44,837 nucleotides of DNA from Candidatus Cryosericum terrychapinii (GCF_003570925.1 NZ_QXIS01000001.1:68851-113687); one strand, 5' to 3'; shown: positions 1 to 8,368, numbered from the stretch's first letter. Translations and numbers: made by a program. The notes: generated from the sequence alone by a model not told the origin.

Positions 1-1400
1 ACGACCTCAACAGGGACGACCTCGGTTGTCGCTGCGACTTCTGGCGTTTCTTGCGCAGCCGGCACTGTCTCGTTGGCAGACGGAACTTCTTCGCAGACTG
101 GAGTACTCATCTCCTCCGTCGAAACCGGCTCTTCGATGGAACCAGCTTGCGGGGCAACAGATGCCTCTGGAATGGGAGTCTCTTCAGCCTGAAGGGTCTC
201 TTCAGCGATCGAAGCCTCGTCGGCAGGCAAGGGCTGATCGAGAGGCAACACGGTCTCTACAGCGTTGCTTTCCGGCTCAGTGGGCTGGACCACCGGAGCT
301 TCCTGCCCGATGGGTCTCAGTTCGGGTTCAGGGAACGGTTCAGGGAGCGTTTCTGGGGGCAGTTCCTGGGCAGAAGAAGTCTCCTGTGGAGGGGTGAGGA
401 GAGCTTCCGAAGGAACCTCGGCTAGGACTGTCGGAGTAGCCGTGATGGGCTCCGACAGTTCGGTCTGAGTCGTGGATGGTTCTGTCTCGGGCGGGGTGAA
501 CTCCAGAAGTGGCGGCTCGGCCGATGCAATCATGGCGACAGGCACAGCGGGCACTGTAGTGGGCACCGTATCTGCGCCGGCGAAGAAGCCAAGTGGCTCC
601 AGGGAAATCTCCGGGATTGACAGTGACTCGGGCCGGGCATGAGATGATTCGTCCGTGATTGCAGGTCGGGCTGCCGGTTCCTGCACAGGCTGTGTTTCCT
701 GCTTCTCGTGGGTTCGTGCCAGTTGATTCAGTGATGTCGCGGGCGACGGTTTGGGTCCTTGTTCCACAGGGCCGAACTCTATGGCGTTTTCTCCTTGTCC
801 TGCTGTTCTGGGTGACACCTTGGGCAGACGCTTGGCCACATTGTGCCGGGGACGCAGGGCGAGGATGAGGATGATAAGGGCAAGAACGACAATGATCCAG
901 AACATCCATACAGCCATGAGCTCGGGCGTCACCGAGAGGCCAGGAACGATGCGTCCCAGAAGTGGCACGAGCAATGCAGTAAGAGGCAGAAACAACCGGA
1001 CGGCGAGATCATTGATCGCCTGCGTCGCGGTCTGGAGAACCCTCAATGCCTGACCCGAGACGAAGAAATCACGGATGTTCATAGACAGAGAAGCAATAAA
1101 CGCACCAGTCGAGTGAGTTGCTTTCTGAATCCATGCACCAGTCGAGTGAGTTGCTTTCTGGATCCAAGCCCACGCCGTCTGCCAGGGTCCCGACGATGGT
1201 GGTTCCACGGGAGCAGCTGTCTGTGCCGAGACGGCGAGCGGATAGGCCGTACGTACGAGATCGGCATTCTTCGTGACGACGATGTTGCGTCCAGCCGAGC
1301 TGGACGAATCCGCCTGAACATGCACCACGGGCACAAAGCCCGCAACGACGCAGCAGAGTACCAGAAGTCCTGTCAGAACGCTTCTCGCTCGTTTTCTCAT
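1..1400 (-). CDS. Partial membrane protein with long acidic Pro/Glu-rich tail, function unknown
   Basis: I translated this minus-strand frame by hand: it stays open from ATG at 1400 to the left edge (466 codons), so the C-terminus is missing. The N-terminus (MRKRARS, then a hydrophobic stretch ending near VQA) looks like a signal peptide or anchor. Residues about 75-98 hold an 11-residue unit, WIQKATHSTGA, present twice in tandem. A region rich in hydrophobic residues at about 125-150 is followed by a clear membrane helix at about 160-180 ending in basic residues (ALRPRH). The rest, about 280 residues, is low-complexity and rich in Pro, Glu, Thr, Ser and Ala, probably disordered. A weak AAGGATGG ribosome site lies 10-13 bases before the start. 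It is divergent from the DUF4388 gene. I recognise no family. The length of the uninterrupted frame and the signal-like start make a real gene likely. Confidence 0.75.
   Translation of the reverse strand, partial: MRKRARSVLTGLLVLCCVVAGFVPVVHVQADSSSSAGRNIVVTKNADLVRTAYPLAVSAQTAAPVEPPSSGPWQTAWAWIQKATHSTGAWIQKATHSTGAFIASLSMNIRDFFVSGQALRVLQTATQAINDLAVRLFLPLTALLVPLLGRIVPGLSVTPELMAVWMFWIIVVLALIILILALRPRHNVAKRLPKVSPRTAGQGENAIEFGPVEQGPKPSPATSLNQLARTHEKQETQPVQEPAARPAITDESSHARPESLSIPEISLEPLGFFAGADTVPTTVPAVPVAMIASAEPPLLEFTPPETEPSTTQTELSEPITATPTVLAEVPSEALLTPPQETSSAQELPPETLPEPFPEPELRPIGQEAPVVQPTEPESNAVETVLPLDQPLPADEASIAEETLQAEETPIPEASVAPQAGSIEEPVSTEEMSTPVCEEVPSANETVPAAQETPEVAATTEVVPVEV
1102..1167 (-). repeat. 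Tandem 33-bp in-frame duplication
   Basis: Two head-to-tail 33-bp copies, 1102-1134 and 1135-1167, differ at only two positions (31 of 33 identical). On the minus strand each encodes WIQKATHSTGA inside the partial membrane protein. Near identity at the DNA level suggests a recent duplication. Confidence 0.9.
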
Positions 1401-1427
1401 ACTATGCGCACCATCCTTGTAGCAAGA

Positions 1428-1455
1428 ATGTTACAGGCCATTCACCGTTTTGCAA
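1428..1455 (-). promoter_or_regulatory. Possible promoter of the partial membrane protein gene
   Basis: On the minus strand TTGCAA (1450-1455) and TAACAT (1428-1433) are separated by 16 bases and lie about 30 bases upstream of the start at 1400. The match to the housekeeping consensus is moderate. Confidence 0.35.
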
Positions 1456-1495
1456 TAATGCAGGGCCTGCCAGTGTGCTGTCTCGCCCGGTCAGC

Positions 1496-1523
1496 TTGTG
1501 CGGATTGATACAGCAAGTATAAT
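1496..1523 (+). promoter_or_regulatory. Probable promoter of the DUF4388 gene
   Basis: A perfect -10 TATAAT (1518-1523) is preceded, with a 16-base spacer, by a poor -35 TTGTGC (1496-1501). The predicted leader to the start at 1575 is about 45 bases. Confidence 0.5.
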
Positions 1524-1574
1524 GCCAATATTGAAAAGAGTGATGCACATTCGGGCGTCAATGCGGAGGTGCGC

Positions 1575-2366
1575 ATGCCGTTGGCTGGTGATCTATCGGG
1601 ATTCAGCGTCGATGAGGTCGTCTTGTTCATCATGAGGGACGGCAAATCGGGACGCCTCGTTCTGAAAGACAACGCTGCCGAGAGCTCGCTGTACTTTGAC
1701 GCAGGGGCTATTGTCGAGGCGATCCACGGTCGTGTTCATGGCCCGGAAGCCCTGGTCAGTGCGCTGGTCGCATTCTCTGCTGGACAGTTCATGTTCTACG
1801 AGGATGAACAGATACCGACGCCCTCGATGCACGTGGACGAGTCCCAATTGTCGAGTCTCTCGCAGCAGACGCACATCGAGACGGACACGATGGCACCTGT
1901 GCTTCCTGACGTCGACGAGAAATTGACGCTGATGCTGTCATTCGCAGACCCGCTTTCACTGACGCCATTGCAGTGGCTGCTCCTGGCTCAGATCCCCCAG
2001 CGTTGCACGTTGCGGCACCTGAGCGAGGGACGAGACCCGTTCGCGGTCAAGAAGGCTCTGTCCTCCCTGCTCCTCAGCGGACTCGTGCAACGGACTGGGC
2101 AGATCATGTCTGCCGGTATCGCCGGAGTCCGTCTGACCGTGGTCAAGGGGTACACCCGGGAGGAGGAAGCCGTCGAACTCGACCAGGGGATCGTTGCGGG
2201 ATGGCGTGAGGCTGGTGTCTTCGCGGGGCGGGTGCTTATCGGAGGGCATGTCTTCGCCGCATTGGCGAAACAGGGATTGGGCAAGAGCATCGTCATGTCT
2301 GCACCTGCCTGCCGGCTGTGCGGCGTGCGGGACGCGCAGGAGGTTGACGTTACCCCTGCGTCTTGA
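1575..2366 (+). CDS. DUF4388 (PatA N-terminal-like) domain protein
   Basis: 263 residues. The N-terminal ~100 residues have the DUF4388 pattern: a GDLSGF start, a helix, a GRLVL strand, a YFDAGAIVEA strand and an EAL...GQFMFYED ending. DUF4388 occurs in PatA-like response regulators and in proteins linked to small-GTPase or gliding systems, usually as a protein-interaction module; no catalytic function is established. The middle and C-terminal part (about 115-205) looks like a winged-helix or helical module with the pattern LSSLLLSGLVQ. A GTG at 1569 in the same frame overlaps the GGAGGT ribosome site (1565-1570), so ATG 1575 is preferred. No membrane segment is seen. It stands alone between a divergent promoter region and a strong terminator. 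Confidence 0.8.
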   Translation: MPLAGDLSGFSVDEVVLFIMRDGKSGRLVLKDNAAESSLYFDAGAIVEAIHGRVHGPEALVSALVAFSAGQFMFYEDEQIPTPSMHVDESQLSSLSQQTHIETDTMAPVLPDVDEKLTLMLSFADPLSLTPLQWLLLAQIPQRCTLRHLSEGRDPFAVKKALSSLLLSGLVQRTGQIMSAGIAGVRLTVVKGYTREEEAVELDQGIVAGWREAGVFAGRVLIGGHVFAALAKQGLGKSIVMSAPACRLCGVRDAQEVDVTPAS

Positions 2367-2392
2367 GACGCTATGTCAGGGCACAGAAGACT

Positions 2393-2420
2393 AAACCCCC
2401 GGCTTCTTGGCCGGGGGTTT
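2393..2420. terminator. Bidirectional intrinsic terminator
   Basis: Perfect 11-bp stem (2393-2403 with 2410-2420), six-base loop, GC core flanked by AAA on one side and TTT on the other. It lies between the convergent DUF4388 gene and rnfB, so it can end both transcripts. Confidence 0.85.
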
Positions 2421-2450
2421 GCTGCATGAGGACTGGGCCAGGGCAGACAA

Positions 2451-3266
2451 TCAGGATCGGACGATGTCCTTCTCGATGAGCTTGAAGACCTTTGTGGGAC
2501 ACTTGGCGATGCAGATGCCGCAGGAGGTGCACAGGTGCTCATCCACCACAGAGAGTCCGCGTTCCATGTGGATGGCTCCTTCGGGGCAGGACTTGACACA
2601 TATCTCGCACTTGATGCAGCCGGTCTTGCATGTCGCGATGACCTTTGATTTCACGGGGTTCCTATTGGAACACAGCGGCATTGCACCCTTCTTGGCGCGT
2701 GAGATCCTGGTGAGAACGTTCTGAGGACAGGCGTCGACGCACTTTCCGCACCCGGTACACTTGACCGTGTCCACATGAGGAAGGCCGTCGTCTGCTATAT
2801 GGAGCGCGTCGAACGGACAGACTCTGGTGCAGTCGCCCAGGCCGATGCAGGACCACTGACACAGCTTCGTGCCTCCCGTCGTTATTTTGGCGGCACGGCA
2901 GGACTGGATGCCCGCGTAGTCGGCCTTGAGAGGGGCCTTGTCTTTCGATCCCTGGCACACGAGAACGGCGATCTGGTCGACTGCGCTGGACGTGAGGCCA
3001 AGCAGTGCGGCGATCTGGTCAGCCCTTTTCTTGCCGCCCGTCGTGCAGCGGTCGGGAGTGGCCGTCTGATGGGCGACGGCAAGCGCGTAGGCGTCACAGC
3101 CCGCGAAGCCGCAGGCGCCACAGTTGGCACCAGGGAGGATGGCACGTACCTTGTCGACCAGTGGGTCACTGGGGACCGCAAACTTTTCGCGGAAGAAGCC
3201 CAGGGCAACGCCGATAAGCAAACCGAGGACTGCAGCGATGATTGTCGTTTCGAGGATGATTTTCAT
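2451..3266 (-). CDS. rnfB: Rnf complex subunit B, iron-sulfur protein
   Basis: 271 residues. RnfB takes electrons from reduced ferredoxin in the membrane-bound ferredoxin:NAD+ oxidoreductase, which pumps Na+ or H+. An N-terminal membrane anchor (about 5-24) is followed by the Fe-S domain with Cys 49, 52, 57 and 74 (motif CGACGFAGC). Four ferredoxin-type cysteine groups follow (starting CQWSC, CTGCGKC, CIKCEIC, CTSCGIC), enough for up to four [4Fe-4S] clusters. That is more than the two in E. coli-type RnfB and typical of anaerobe forms. The frame could be read from further upstream, but ATG 3266 sits 5 bases after an AAGG site overlapping the end of rnfA and gives the proper anchor. It is last in the rnfCDGEAB operon, followed by a terminator. 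Confidence 0.95.
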   Translation of the reverse strand: MKIILETTIIAAVLGLLIGVALGFFREKFAVPSDPLVDKVRAILPGANCGACGFAGCDAYALAVAHQTATPDRCTTGGKKRADQIAALLGLTSSAVDQIAVLVCQGSKDKAPLKADYAGIQSCRAAKITTGGTKLCQWSCIGLGDCTRVCPFDALHIADDGLPHVDTVKCTGCGKCVDACPQNVLTRISRAKKGAMPLCSNRNPVKSKVIATCKTGCIKCEICVKSCPEGAIHMERGLSVVDEHLCTSCGICIAKCPTKVFKLIEKDIVRS

Positions 3267-3273
3267 CGCGACC

Positions 3274-3852
3274 TTACTTGATGAGCCCAGCAAAACCCAT
3301 GAACGCGACTGCGATGATGCTTGTCGTGAGGAACAGGATAGGCGTGTCCATCATGAAGGAGGGAATCGGGGAGTTCTTGAGACGCTGACGCACACCCGCC
3401 AGGAGGAGCATCGCAAGCAGATACCCCAGCGAAACGGCGACCGAAAAAACAATGGACTGTACAAAGTTGTAGTTATATGTGATTTGGTCGAACGTGACAG
3501 CTAGGATGGCGCAGTTGGTCGTGATCAGAGGCAGATAGATGCCCATGGCGTGGTAGAGCGAGGGTACGCTCTTCTTGAGATAGAACTCTACCAGCTGGAC
3601 CAGCGCGGCGATGACCACGATGAAGACCAGAATCTCAAGGAATTCCAGGCCATTCGGCTTGAGAATCCAGTAATAGATGGGCCACGTGACGGCTGAAGCC
3701 AGCACGGTGACGAAGGTTACGGCCAGTCCCATGCCTACGGACTGCCCCACGTCGGATGTCATGCCGATATAGGAGCAGAGCGCGATGAAGCGCATGAGGA
3801 TGATGTTGTTGATGAGGAACGCTGCGACGAAGATCTTGATCAGGTCAGTCAT
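3274..3852 (-). CDS. rnfA: Rnf complex subunit A, membrane protein
   Basis: 192 residues, almost entirely hydrophobic with six predicted helices, the usual size of RnfA. RnfA and RnfE are homologous membrane subunits that together bind a [2Fe-2S] cluster inside the bilayer through conserved Cys residues; here Cys occur at CSYIG (about 26) and TTNCAI (about 113), matching the two half-sites of the family. A good AGGAGG site precedes ATG 3852. It lies 8 bases downstream of rnfE and 7 bases before rnfB. Confidence 0.95.
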   Translation of the reverse strand: MTDLIKIFVAAFLINNIILMRFIALCSYIGMTSDVGQSVGMGLAVTFVTVLASAVTWPIYYWILKPNGLEFLEILVFIVVIAALVQLVEFYLKKSVPSLYHAMGIYLPLITTNCAILAVTFDQITYNYNFVQSIVFSVAVSLGYLLAMLLLAGVRQRLKNSPIPSFMMDTPILFLTTSIIAVAFMGFAGLIK

Positions 3853-3860
3853 CTTTCCTC

Positions 3861-4529
3861 CTATGCCTTTTCGGCCGAACCGTTTTCGGGCAGCGTACAG
3901 CAGCTATCCTGGGTCGGTTCCGGCTTTTTTCCTGCCAGTAGTTTTCGGCGCAGGTTATTGCTTGCAGCCATCCAGAGGGAGAAGACGAGGAAGCCACCAG
4001 GTGGCAGGACGAAGAAGATCATGGGTGAGAAGGATGACGGCATGATCTGGCGTCCCAGAAGGGTACCGTTGCCCAGCAACTCACGCACAACCGCCAGGGC
4101 GATAAGGACCCATGTGTATCCGATTCCCATGCCCAGGCCATCTACGGTGGAGTCAGCTACGGGCTGCTTGGAGGAAAATGCCTCGACACGTCCCATGACG
4201 ATGCAGTTCACTACGACGAGCGGGATAAAGACACCCATCGACTTGGAAAGAGCGGGAAAGTACGCCTTCATCTCGAGGTCCATGATGGTCGTAAATGCAG
4301 CAATGACGATAAGGAAGATGGGCATGCGGATGCTGTCTGGAATCAGGTTCCGGAACAGCGAAATGATGAGCTCGGACATGACCAGGACGAACGTCAGCGC
4401 GACGCCCATGCCAATGCCGTTGGCGACCGTTGTCGTTACGGCCATCGAGGAGCAGAGGCCGATCATGATTACAAATAGCGGATTCTCGACAATGAGACCG
4501 TTGACGAAGACACCGAACAAGCGTTTCAT
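3861..4529 (-). CDS. rnfE: Rnf complex subunit E, membrane protein
   Basis: 222 residues with about six membrane helices; paralogue of RnfA. The Cys half-sites are at GLCSSM (about residue 26) and VVNCIV. The open frame continues 66 codons upstream, but that extension is rnfG sequence in another frame. ATG 4529 overlaps the rnfG stop (ATGA) and has AGGAGGT five bases before it, so it is the real start. The C-terminal ~25 residues are hydrophilic and contain a Cys pair (SCC), a small extension I would not expect to be essential. Part of the rnfCDGEAB operon, probably translationally coupled to rnfG. Confidence 0.94.
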   Translation of the reverse strand: MKRLFGVFVNGLIVENPLFVIMIGLCSSMAVTTTVANGIGMGVALTFVLVMSELIISLFRNLIPDSIRMPIFLIVIAAFTTIMDLEMKAYFPALSKSMGVFIPLVVVNCIVMGRVEAFSSKQPVADSTVDGLGMGIGYTWVLIALAVVRELLGNGTLLGRQIMPSSFSPMIFFVLPPGGFLVFSLWMAASNNLRRKLLAGKKPEPTQDSCCTLPENGSAEKA

Positions 4530-5563
4530 AGACCACCTCCTGCCAGAGCCTTGACCAGCGCGTCCGCAGTCGCTTTCACGAGCGCTGTGGCCCCCCTGCT
4601 GCTGAATGTAGCCCCTGAGACTGCGTCGATGTTCGTGCCGACCTCGAGAGGGGCACTTGCTTTCTTGCCGGCGAACTGCTGGGCGAAGTCTGGTGCGAGA
4701 ATCGGGCTGCCCTGGCTGTCGGTGCATTCCAAAATTTGGACACCAGTGATGATTCCGTCGGTTGAAATGCCCACAAGAACGGTGACGTCACCGTCATAAC
4801 TCTTTGCCTTGGCTTTCGCGATGGCGCCGACGATGGTTCCAGTTCTTGTTCCCACCGAGGTTTCCAGGATGGAGACGCCGGGCAGGCTGGACGTCGCGGG
4901 TTTGGAGGAAGACCGGATGGTGTCAGCCGACGGAAGGACAGCGCTGGGGCTCTGTGAGGAGGGGACCGGTGCGGGGCCCGCAGTGCCGAGGGCTTCGGAA
5001 GCAGCCTTGCCGACGACCTGAACCAGATTGGTAATGGATCGGCTCGTAATAGTTGCGCTGGTGATGGCGATCACATCCTTCTTGACAATGAAGGCGTCGG
5101 TGAGTTTCTTGCCGGCGAACTGTCCCGGAAACGTCGTCTTGGTGGCCTTGTCGACGTAGTACGTCGAACTTGCCGCATTCGCGCCGAGACCGGGAGTGTC
5201 CTTGTTCTCGAGGACCTTCACGCCTGTAATGGTCCCATCGGTCGAAACGCCGACGATCAGAGTCGTCGGGCCACCGTAGCTGGGGCCGTGGACCTTGACG
5301 GCTATGCCGAGCGAGCCCGAAGGGCCGTTTGCTGTGTACGCCGCATCGAAGACAATGTTGGGGTTCGTGGACTTCACCTTGTCCGTTGGGGTGAATCCAG
5401 TGGCCTCGGGGAACACTTCGCGAAGACCAGCCTGAAGGTCGGCCTCCAGACGTTGTGCGATGGTCTTGCTCGTGCTGTTGTAGACGAATGCGAGCCCGAC
5501 ACAGCCGACGATGGTGTACACTGCTAGGATGAGTCCCAGTTTGATCATCTGCCAGCGTTTCAT
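4526..5563 (-). CDS. rnfG: Rnf complex subunit G with two FMN-binding domains
   Basis: 345 residues, much longer than the usual RnfG of about 190-220. One N-terminal membrane helix (about 7-27) anchors a periplasmic/extracytoplasmic part. The first FMN-binding domain (about 95-190) has the YGGP and TPGLGA family signatures, but its flavinylation motif is IAITSAT (165-171), where the usual pattern is D-x-x-S/T-G-A-T. A Ser/Pro-rich linker (about 195-230) leads to a second FMN-binding domain (about 253-340) with a canonical DAVSGAT (313-319), where FMN would attach to Thr319 through a phosphoester. ApbE, which would add the FMN, is not in the window. It overlaps rnfD (ATGA at 5560-5563) and rnfE (ATGA). 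The rnfG assignment is firm from position and domain; the duplication is the odd point. Confidence 0.93.
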   Translation of the reverse strand: MKRWQMIKLGLILAVYTIVGCVGLAFVYNSTSKTIAQRLEADLQAGLREVFPEATGFTPTDKVKSTNPNIVFDAAYTANGPSGSLGIAVKVHGPSYGGPTTLIVGVSTDGTITGVKVLENKDTPGLGANAASSTYYVDKATKTTFPGQFAGKKLTDAFIVKKDVIAITSATITSRSITNLVQVVGKAASEALGTAGPAPVPSSQSPSAVLPSADTIRSSSKPATSSLPGVSILETSVGTRTGTIVGAIAKAKAKSYDGDVTVLVGISTDGIITGVQILECTDSQGSPILAPDFAQQFAGKKASAPLEVGTNIDAVSGATFSSRGATALVKATADALVKALAGGGL

Positions 5564-6552
5564 GCGTTCACCTTCCTGGGCTTCACGAATCCGAATTTAC
5601 GGGGGATGATTTTGTCCAGATAGGGAACGACGACGTTCATGAGCAGGATACCGTAGGTGACACCCTCAGGGAAGTTGCCGAGCTGACGGATGAGAACCGT
5701 CATGAGTCCAGCACCGATACCGAAAGCCCACTTGCCAATGGGTGTCACAGGGGTCGTGACATAGTCTGTGGCCATGAAAAAGGCTCCCAGCAAGATGCCG
5801 CCGGCCAGCACCGAGAAGACCGGGTCTCGTCCAAACAACCAGGATGCGGCGAATACCGCGGCGATCATGGCGACTGGTGTCCGCAGGTCGATGACTCGTG
5901 TCACCACCAGGAACACCGCTCCCAGCAGGAGCAGCAACCCAGACGTCTCACCGATGCAGCCTGCGTGGTTGCCAAGGAACATCTGAAGGTACAGAGCCGG
6001 CTTTCCACTGGCTCCGACACTCTTTATGACGTCGGTGATGGTTCCGCCCAGCTTCAGGATACCCAGAGGCGTCGCAGTTGTTGTCGCATCGACGGCAGCC
6101 GCGTGCAGAGAGGGAGACCAGCGCGTCATGAACGCCGGCCAGCTCATCAGCAGAACAGCACGCCCCACGAGAGCAGGATTCGCGAAGTTGCCGCCGAGGC
6201 CGCCGAATAACTCCTTGGCCACGACGATGGCGAACGCGGAGCCGACCGCAGCCATCCACAACGGTGAGGACACCGGCAGGATGAGCGCGAGCAGCATCCC
6301 TGTGACGACCGCGGACAGGTCGGTGATGTGTGTTTCGCGGCGAAGCGCTTTGCGGAACAGGAACTCGGCTGCAACCGCACTGACGACGGATACCGCTGTG
6401 ACCAGCAGCGCCCGGGGTCCAAAGAAGTAGACGCCGCCCGCCAAGGCGGGGAGCAAAGCGATGATGACCATGCCCATCGTTTTCTGGATATCGTAGCCGG
6501 TCACGAAGTGTGGTGCACCGGACAACACAAGCTTCATCGCCTTATTTTCCAT
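5560..6552 (-). CDS. rnfD: Rnf complex subunit D, flavin-bearing membrane protein
   Basis: 330 residues with about nine hydrophobic segments; family NqrB/RnfD. A covalent FMN site is visible as D155-A-T-T-T-A-T161-P, Thr161 being the expected attachment residue. GNFANPALVGR (about 121-131) is another family signature. The frame is open further upstream inside rnfC, but ATG 6552 has AAGGAGG six bases before it and overlaps the rnfC end by 11 bases. A second ATG at 6537 has a poorer site. RnfD carries electrons between RnfC/RnfG and the RnfA/E pair and contributes to ion transport. Confidence 0.95.
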   Translation of the reverse strand: MENKAMKLVLSGAPHFVTGYDIQKTMGMVIIALLPALAGGVYFFGPRALLVTAVSVVSAVAAEFLFRKALRRETHITDLSAVVTGMLLALILPVSSPLWMAAVGSAFAIVVAKELFGGLGGNFANPALVGRAVLLMSWPAFMTRWSPSLHAAAVDATTTATPLGILKLGGTITDVIKSVGASGKPALYLQMFLGNHAGCIGETSGLLLLLGAVFLVVTRVIDLRTPVAMIAAVFAASWLFGRDPVFSVLAGGILLGAFFMATDYVTTPVTPIGKWAFGIGAGLMTVLIRQLGNFPEGVTYGILLMNVVVPYLDKIIPRKFGFVKPRKVNA

Positions 6553-7882
6553 GGCGGGCCTCCTTGGCACGCTGGTTGCGGAGAAGATCCTTGCCGAGCT
6601 TGAACCGCTGGGCCAGAGGGATGCGTGCTGGGCAGACATAGCTGCAGGCACCGCATTCGAAGCAGTCAACAAGGCCGATGGCGTCGGCACGGTTGAGATC
6701 ATCGGACAAAAGCGCGGCATTCAGCAGCATAGGCATTAGCCATGCGGCACAGGCGTCTGCGCAACGGCCGCAGCGGATGCACTGACGCTCCTCGTACTGC
6801 TTCGATTCTGCGGCGGTAAAGAACAGGATACCGCTGGTGCCCTTGGCGACAGGGGTCTGCAGCGATGCTACGGCGACACCCATCATGGGGCCGCCGAAAA
6901 TGACTTTGCGGACGTCGTCGCTGAGTTGAATCACGCCTGGAATAAGATCAGCGACCACTGTCCCGATGGGAGCGTACAGGTTCTTTGGCGTCTTGCAGGC
7001 TCCGCCTGAGACAGTGAACCCACGTTCGATGAGGGGTTTTCCGTCGATGAACGCTTCTTTGATAGCCTTGAGCGTCCCAACATTCTGGACGATGACGCCG
7101 ATGTCGGCCGGCAGTCCGTGTGAAGGGACTTCACGACCGGTAACCGCCTTGATGAGCATCTTCTCGCCGCCTTCTGGGTACTTTGTTGCAGCGATGATAG
7201 TCCCCATGAGGATGCCGTGACTATGTCCGGCAAACTGCCGTTCGATGACAGGTAGAGCATCCGCTTTGTTGGATTCGATCGCGATATATGCCTTCTTGGC
7301 GCCCACAATGTGCGCCGCAATGGCCAGTCCCTCGACGACGTCCGCAGGCGATTCGATCATCGTCCGGTAGTCGATCGTCAGGTAGGGCTCGCATTCTGCC
7401 CCGTTGGCAATAATCGTGTCCACAGGTTTGTCTGCAGGGGGAGCGAGCTTGACGTCCGTGGGAAAGGACGCCCCACCCATGCCGACGATACCGGCATCGC
7501 GCAAGCGTTTGACCGCTTCTTCACGTGAGCAGGCAAAAGCGTCGAGTGGCGACATGTATGCTGTCTCATCGGTGCCGTCAGCTTCGATGAACACGGCCAT
7601 ACCATCCTTCAGATTGCTCTGGGGGGCAGGCTCGATCTTCTTGACGATGCCGGTGATGGACGCGTGAACTGCCGCCGCAGGACAGGCCTGAACATCGCCG
7701 ATCTTCTGGCCTTTCAGAACGCGGTCTCCGACCTTTATGAGCGGTTGGTTCTGGGCTCCGATGGCCTGTGTCAGGTGAATGACGACAGACGTTGGCGTCG
7801 GCACGCGTTCGATGGGCACGTCTCTGGTTGGTTCCTTGTGCTCAGGGGGGTGAATGCCACCCCTGAATGTCTTCAGACTCAT
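6542..7882 (-). CDS. rnfC: Rnf complex subunit C, NADH-binding iron-sulfur protein
   Basis: 446 residues. RnfC is the soluble subunit that exchanges electrons with NAD(H). An N-terminal barrel-like region leads to the nucleotide/FMN loop GIVGMGGASFPTDVK (about 131-145), then a SLBB-type region, then two [4Fe-4S] motifs: Cys 368, 371, 374, 378 and Cys 407, 410, 413, 417. In the first motif the usual Pro after the last Cys is replaced by Ala. The AAAGGAG site lies about 10 bases before ATG 7882, and the gene starts directly after the zinc-ribbon gene stop with no spacer. First of the rnf genes. Confidence 0.96.
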   Translation of the reverse strand: MSLKTFRGGIHPPEHKEPTRDVPIERVPTPTSVVIHLTQAIGAQNQPLIKVGDRVLKGQKIGDVQACPAAAVHASITGIVKKIEPAPQSNLKDGMAVFIEADGTDETAYMSPLDAFACSREEAVKRLRDAGIVGMGGASFPTDVKLAPPADKPVDTIIANGAECEPYLTIDYRTMIESPADVVEGLAIAAHIVGAKKAYIAIESNKADALPVIERQFAGHSHGILMGTIIAATKYPEGGEKMLIKAVTGREVPSHGLPADIGVIVQNVGTLKAIKEAFIDGKPLIERGFTVSGGACKTPKNLYAPIGTVVADLIPGVIQLSDDVRKVIFGGPMMGVAVASLQTPVAKGTSGILFFTAAESKQYEERQCIRCGRCADACAAWLMPMLLNAALLSDDLNRADAIGLVDCFECGACSYVCPARIPLAQRFKLGKDLLRNQRAKEARHGK

Positions 7883-8368
7883 CTAGACCAACTCTCCTTT
7901 CGCTTCAGGCTGTTCGATCTTGTGCCCGCAGTGTGGGCACGATTTCCAGTTTGTTTCCATGAGTTCGCCGCATGCCGGACATACCGTGCGGAGTTCATTG
8001 CCACATGCGGGACAGAACCGGTACCTTGACTTCACTTCGTGTCCGCAGACCGGGCATTTTCTGTCCTGCTCGTCCATGAGGAATGCATAGTAGGTTCTCT
8101 CGAGCTTGAGAACGTCATTGTTCAACTTGTCCGCCATGTGGTTGTCCAGAGTCAGGGGCTCGCGGACCAGAAAGTATACGATTAGTGGCAGCAACCCGAG
8201 GCCGACCACGGTGAAGACCGACCAGACGAGGGTGTTGGCGCCTCTCCTCGACGTGTCCTTGATGATCCAGATGAGGATGACGGCGACAAGGACAGCCGCA
8301 CCCAGCAGGATGGAACTGAGGTTCGGGATGACGGTGTTCTGCCAGAATTCTAAAAGTGAAGTGCCGAT
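7883..8368 (-). CDS. Two-helix membrane protein with C-terminal double zinc ribbon
   Basis: About 161 residues. Translating upstream of the first GTG (8209) continues a sensible protein: two membrane helices (about 19-38 and 53-70), then a charged segment, then Cys pairs CPVC, CPAC, CPAC and CPHC, which form two zinc ribbons. The layout matches zinc-ribbon proteins with a PLD-nuclease-N-like membrane part common in Actinobacteria and Chloroflexi; function unknown. The frame is closed by a stop at 8396-8398 (the folC stop), and there is no ATG, GTG or TTG before 8209. The only codon well placed after the excellent GGGAGGTGA site (8373-8381) is ATC at 8366-8368, seven bases after GGAGG. I therefore annotate a non-canonical AUC start. 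The alternative is GTG 8209 (108 residues), which would cut through the second helix. Confidence 0.75.
   Translation of the reverse strand: MGTSLLEFWQNTVIPNLSSILLGAAVLVAVILIWIIKDTSRRGANTLVWSVFTVVGLGLLPLIVYFLVREPLTLDNHMADKLNNDVLKLERTYYAFLMDEQDRKCPVCGHEVKSRYRFCPACGNELRTVCPACGELMETNWKSCPHCGHKIEQPEAKGELV

Noticed and set aside
340-909. Minus-strand open frame of 189 codons
   Set aside because: It lies within the partial membrane protein gene in another frame, and its composition (Arg, His, Cys, Pro-rich) is typical of a shadow frame.
843-1508. Plus-strand open frame of 221 codons
   Set aside because: Antisense to the partial membrane protein gene, with no recognisable domain and a basic, irregular composition.
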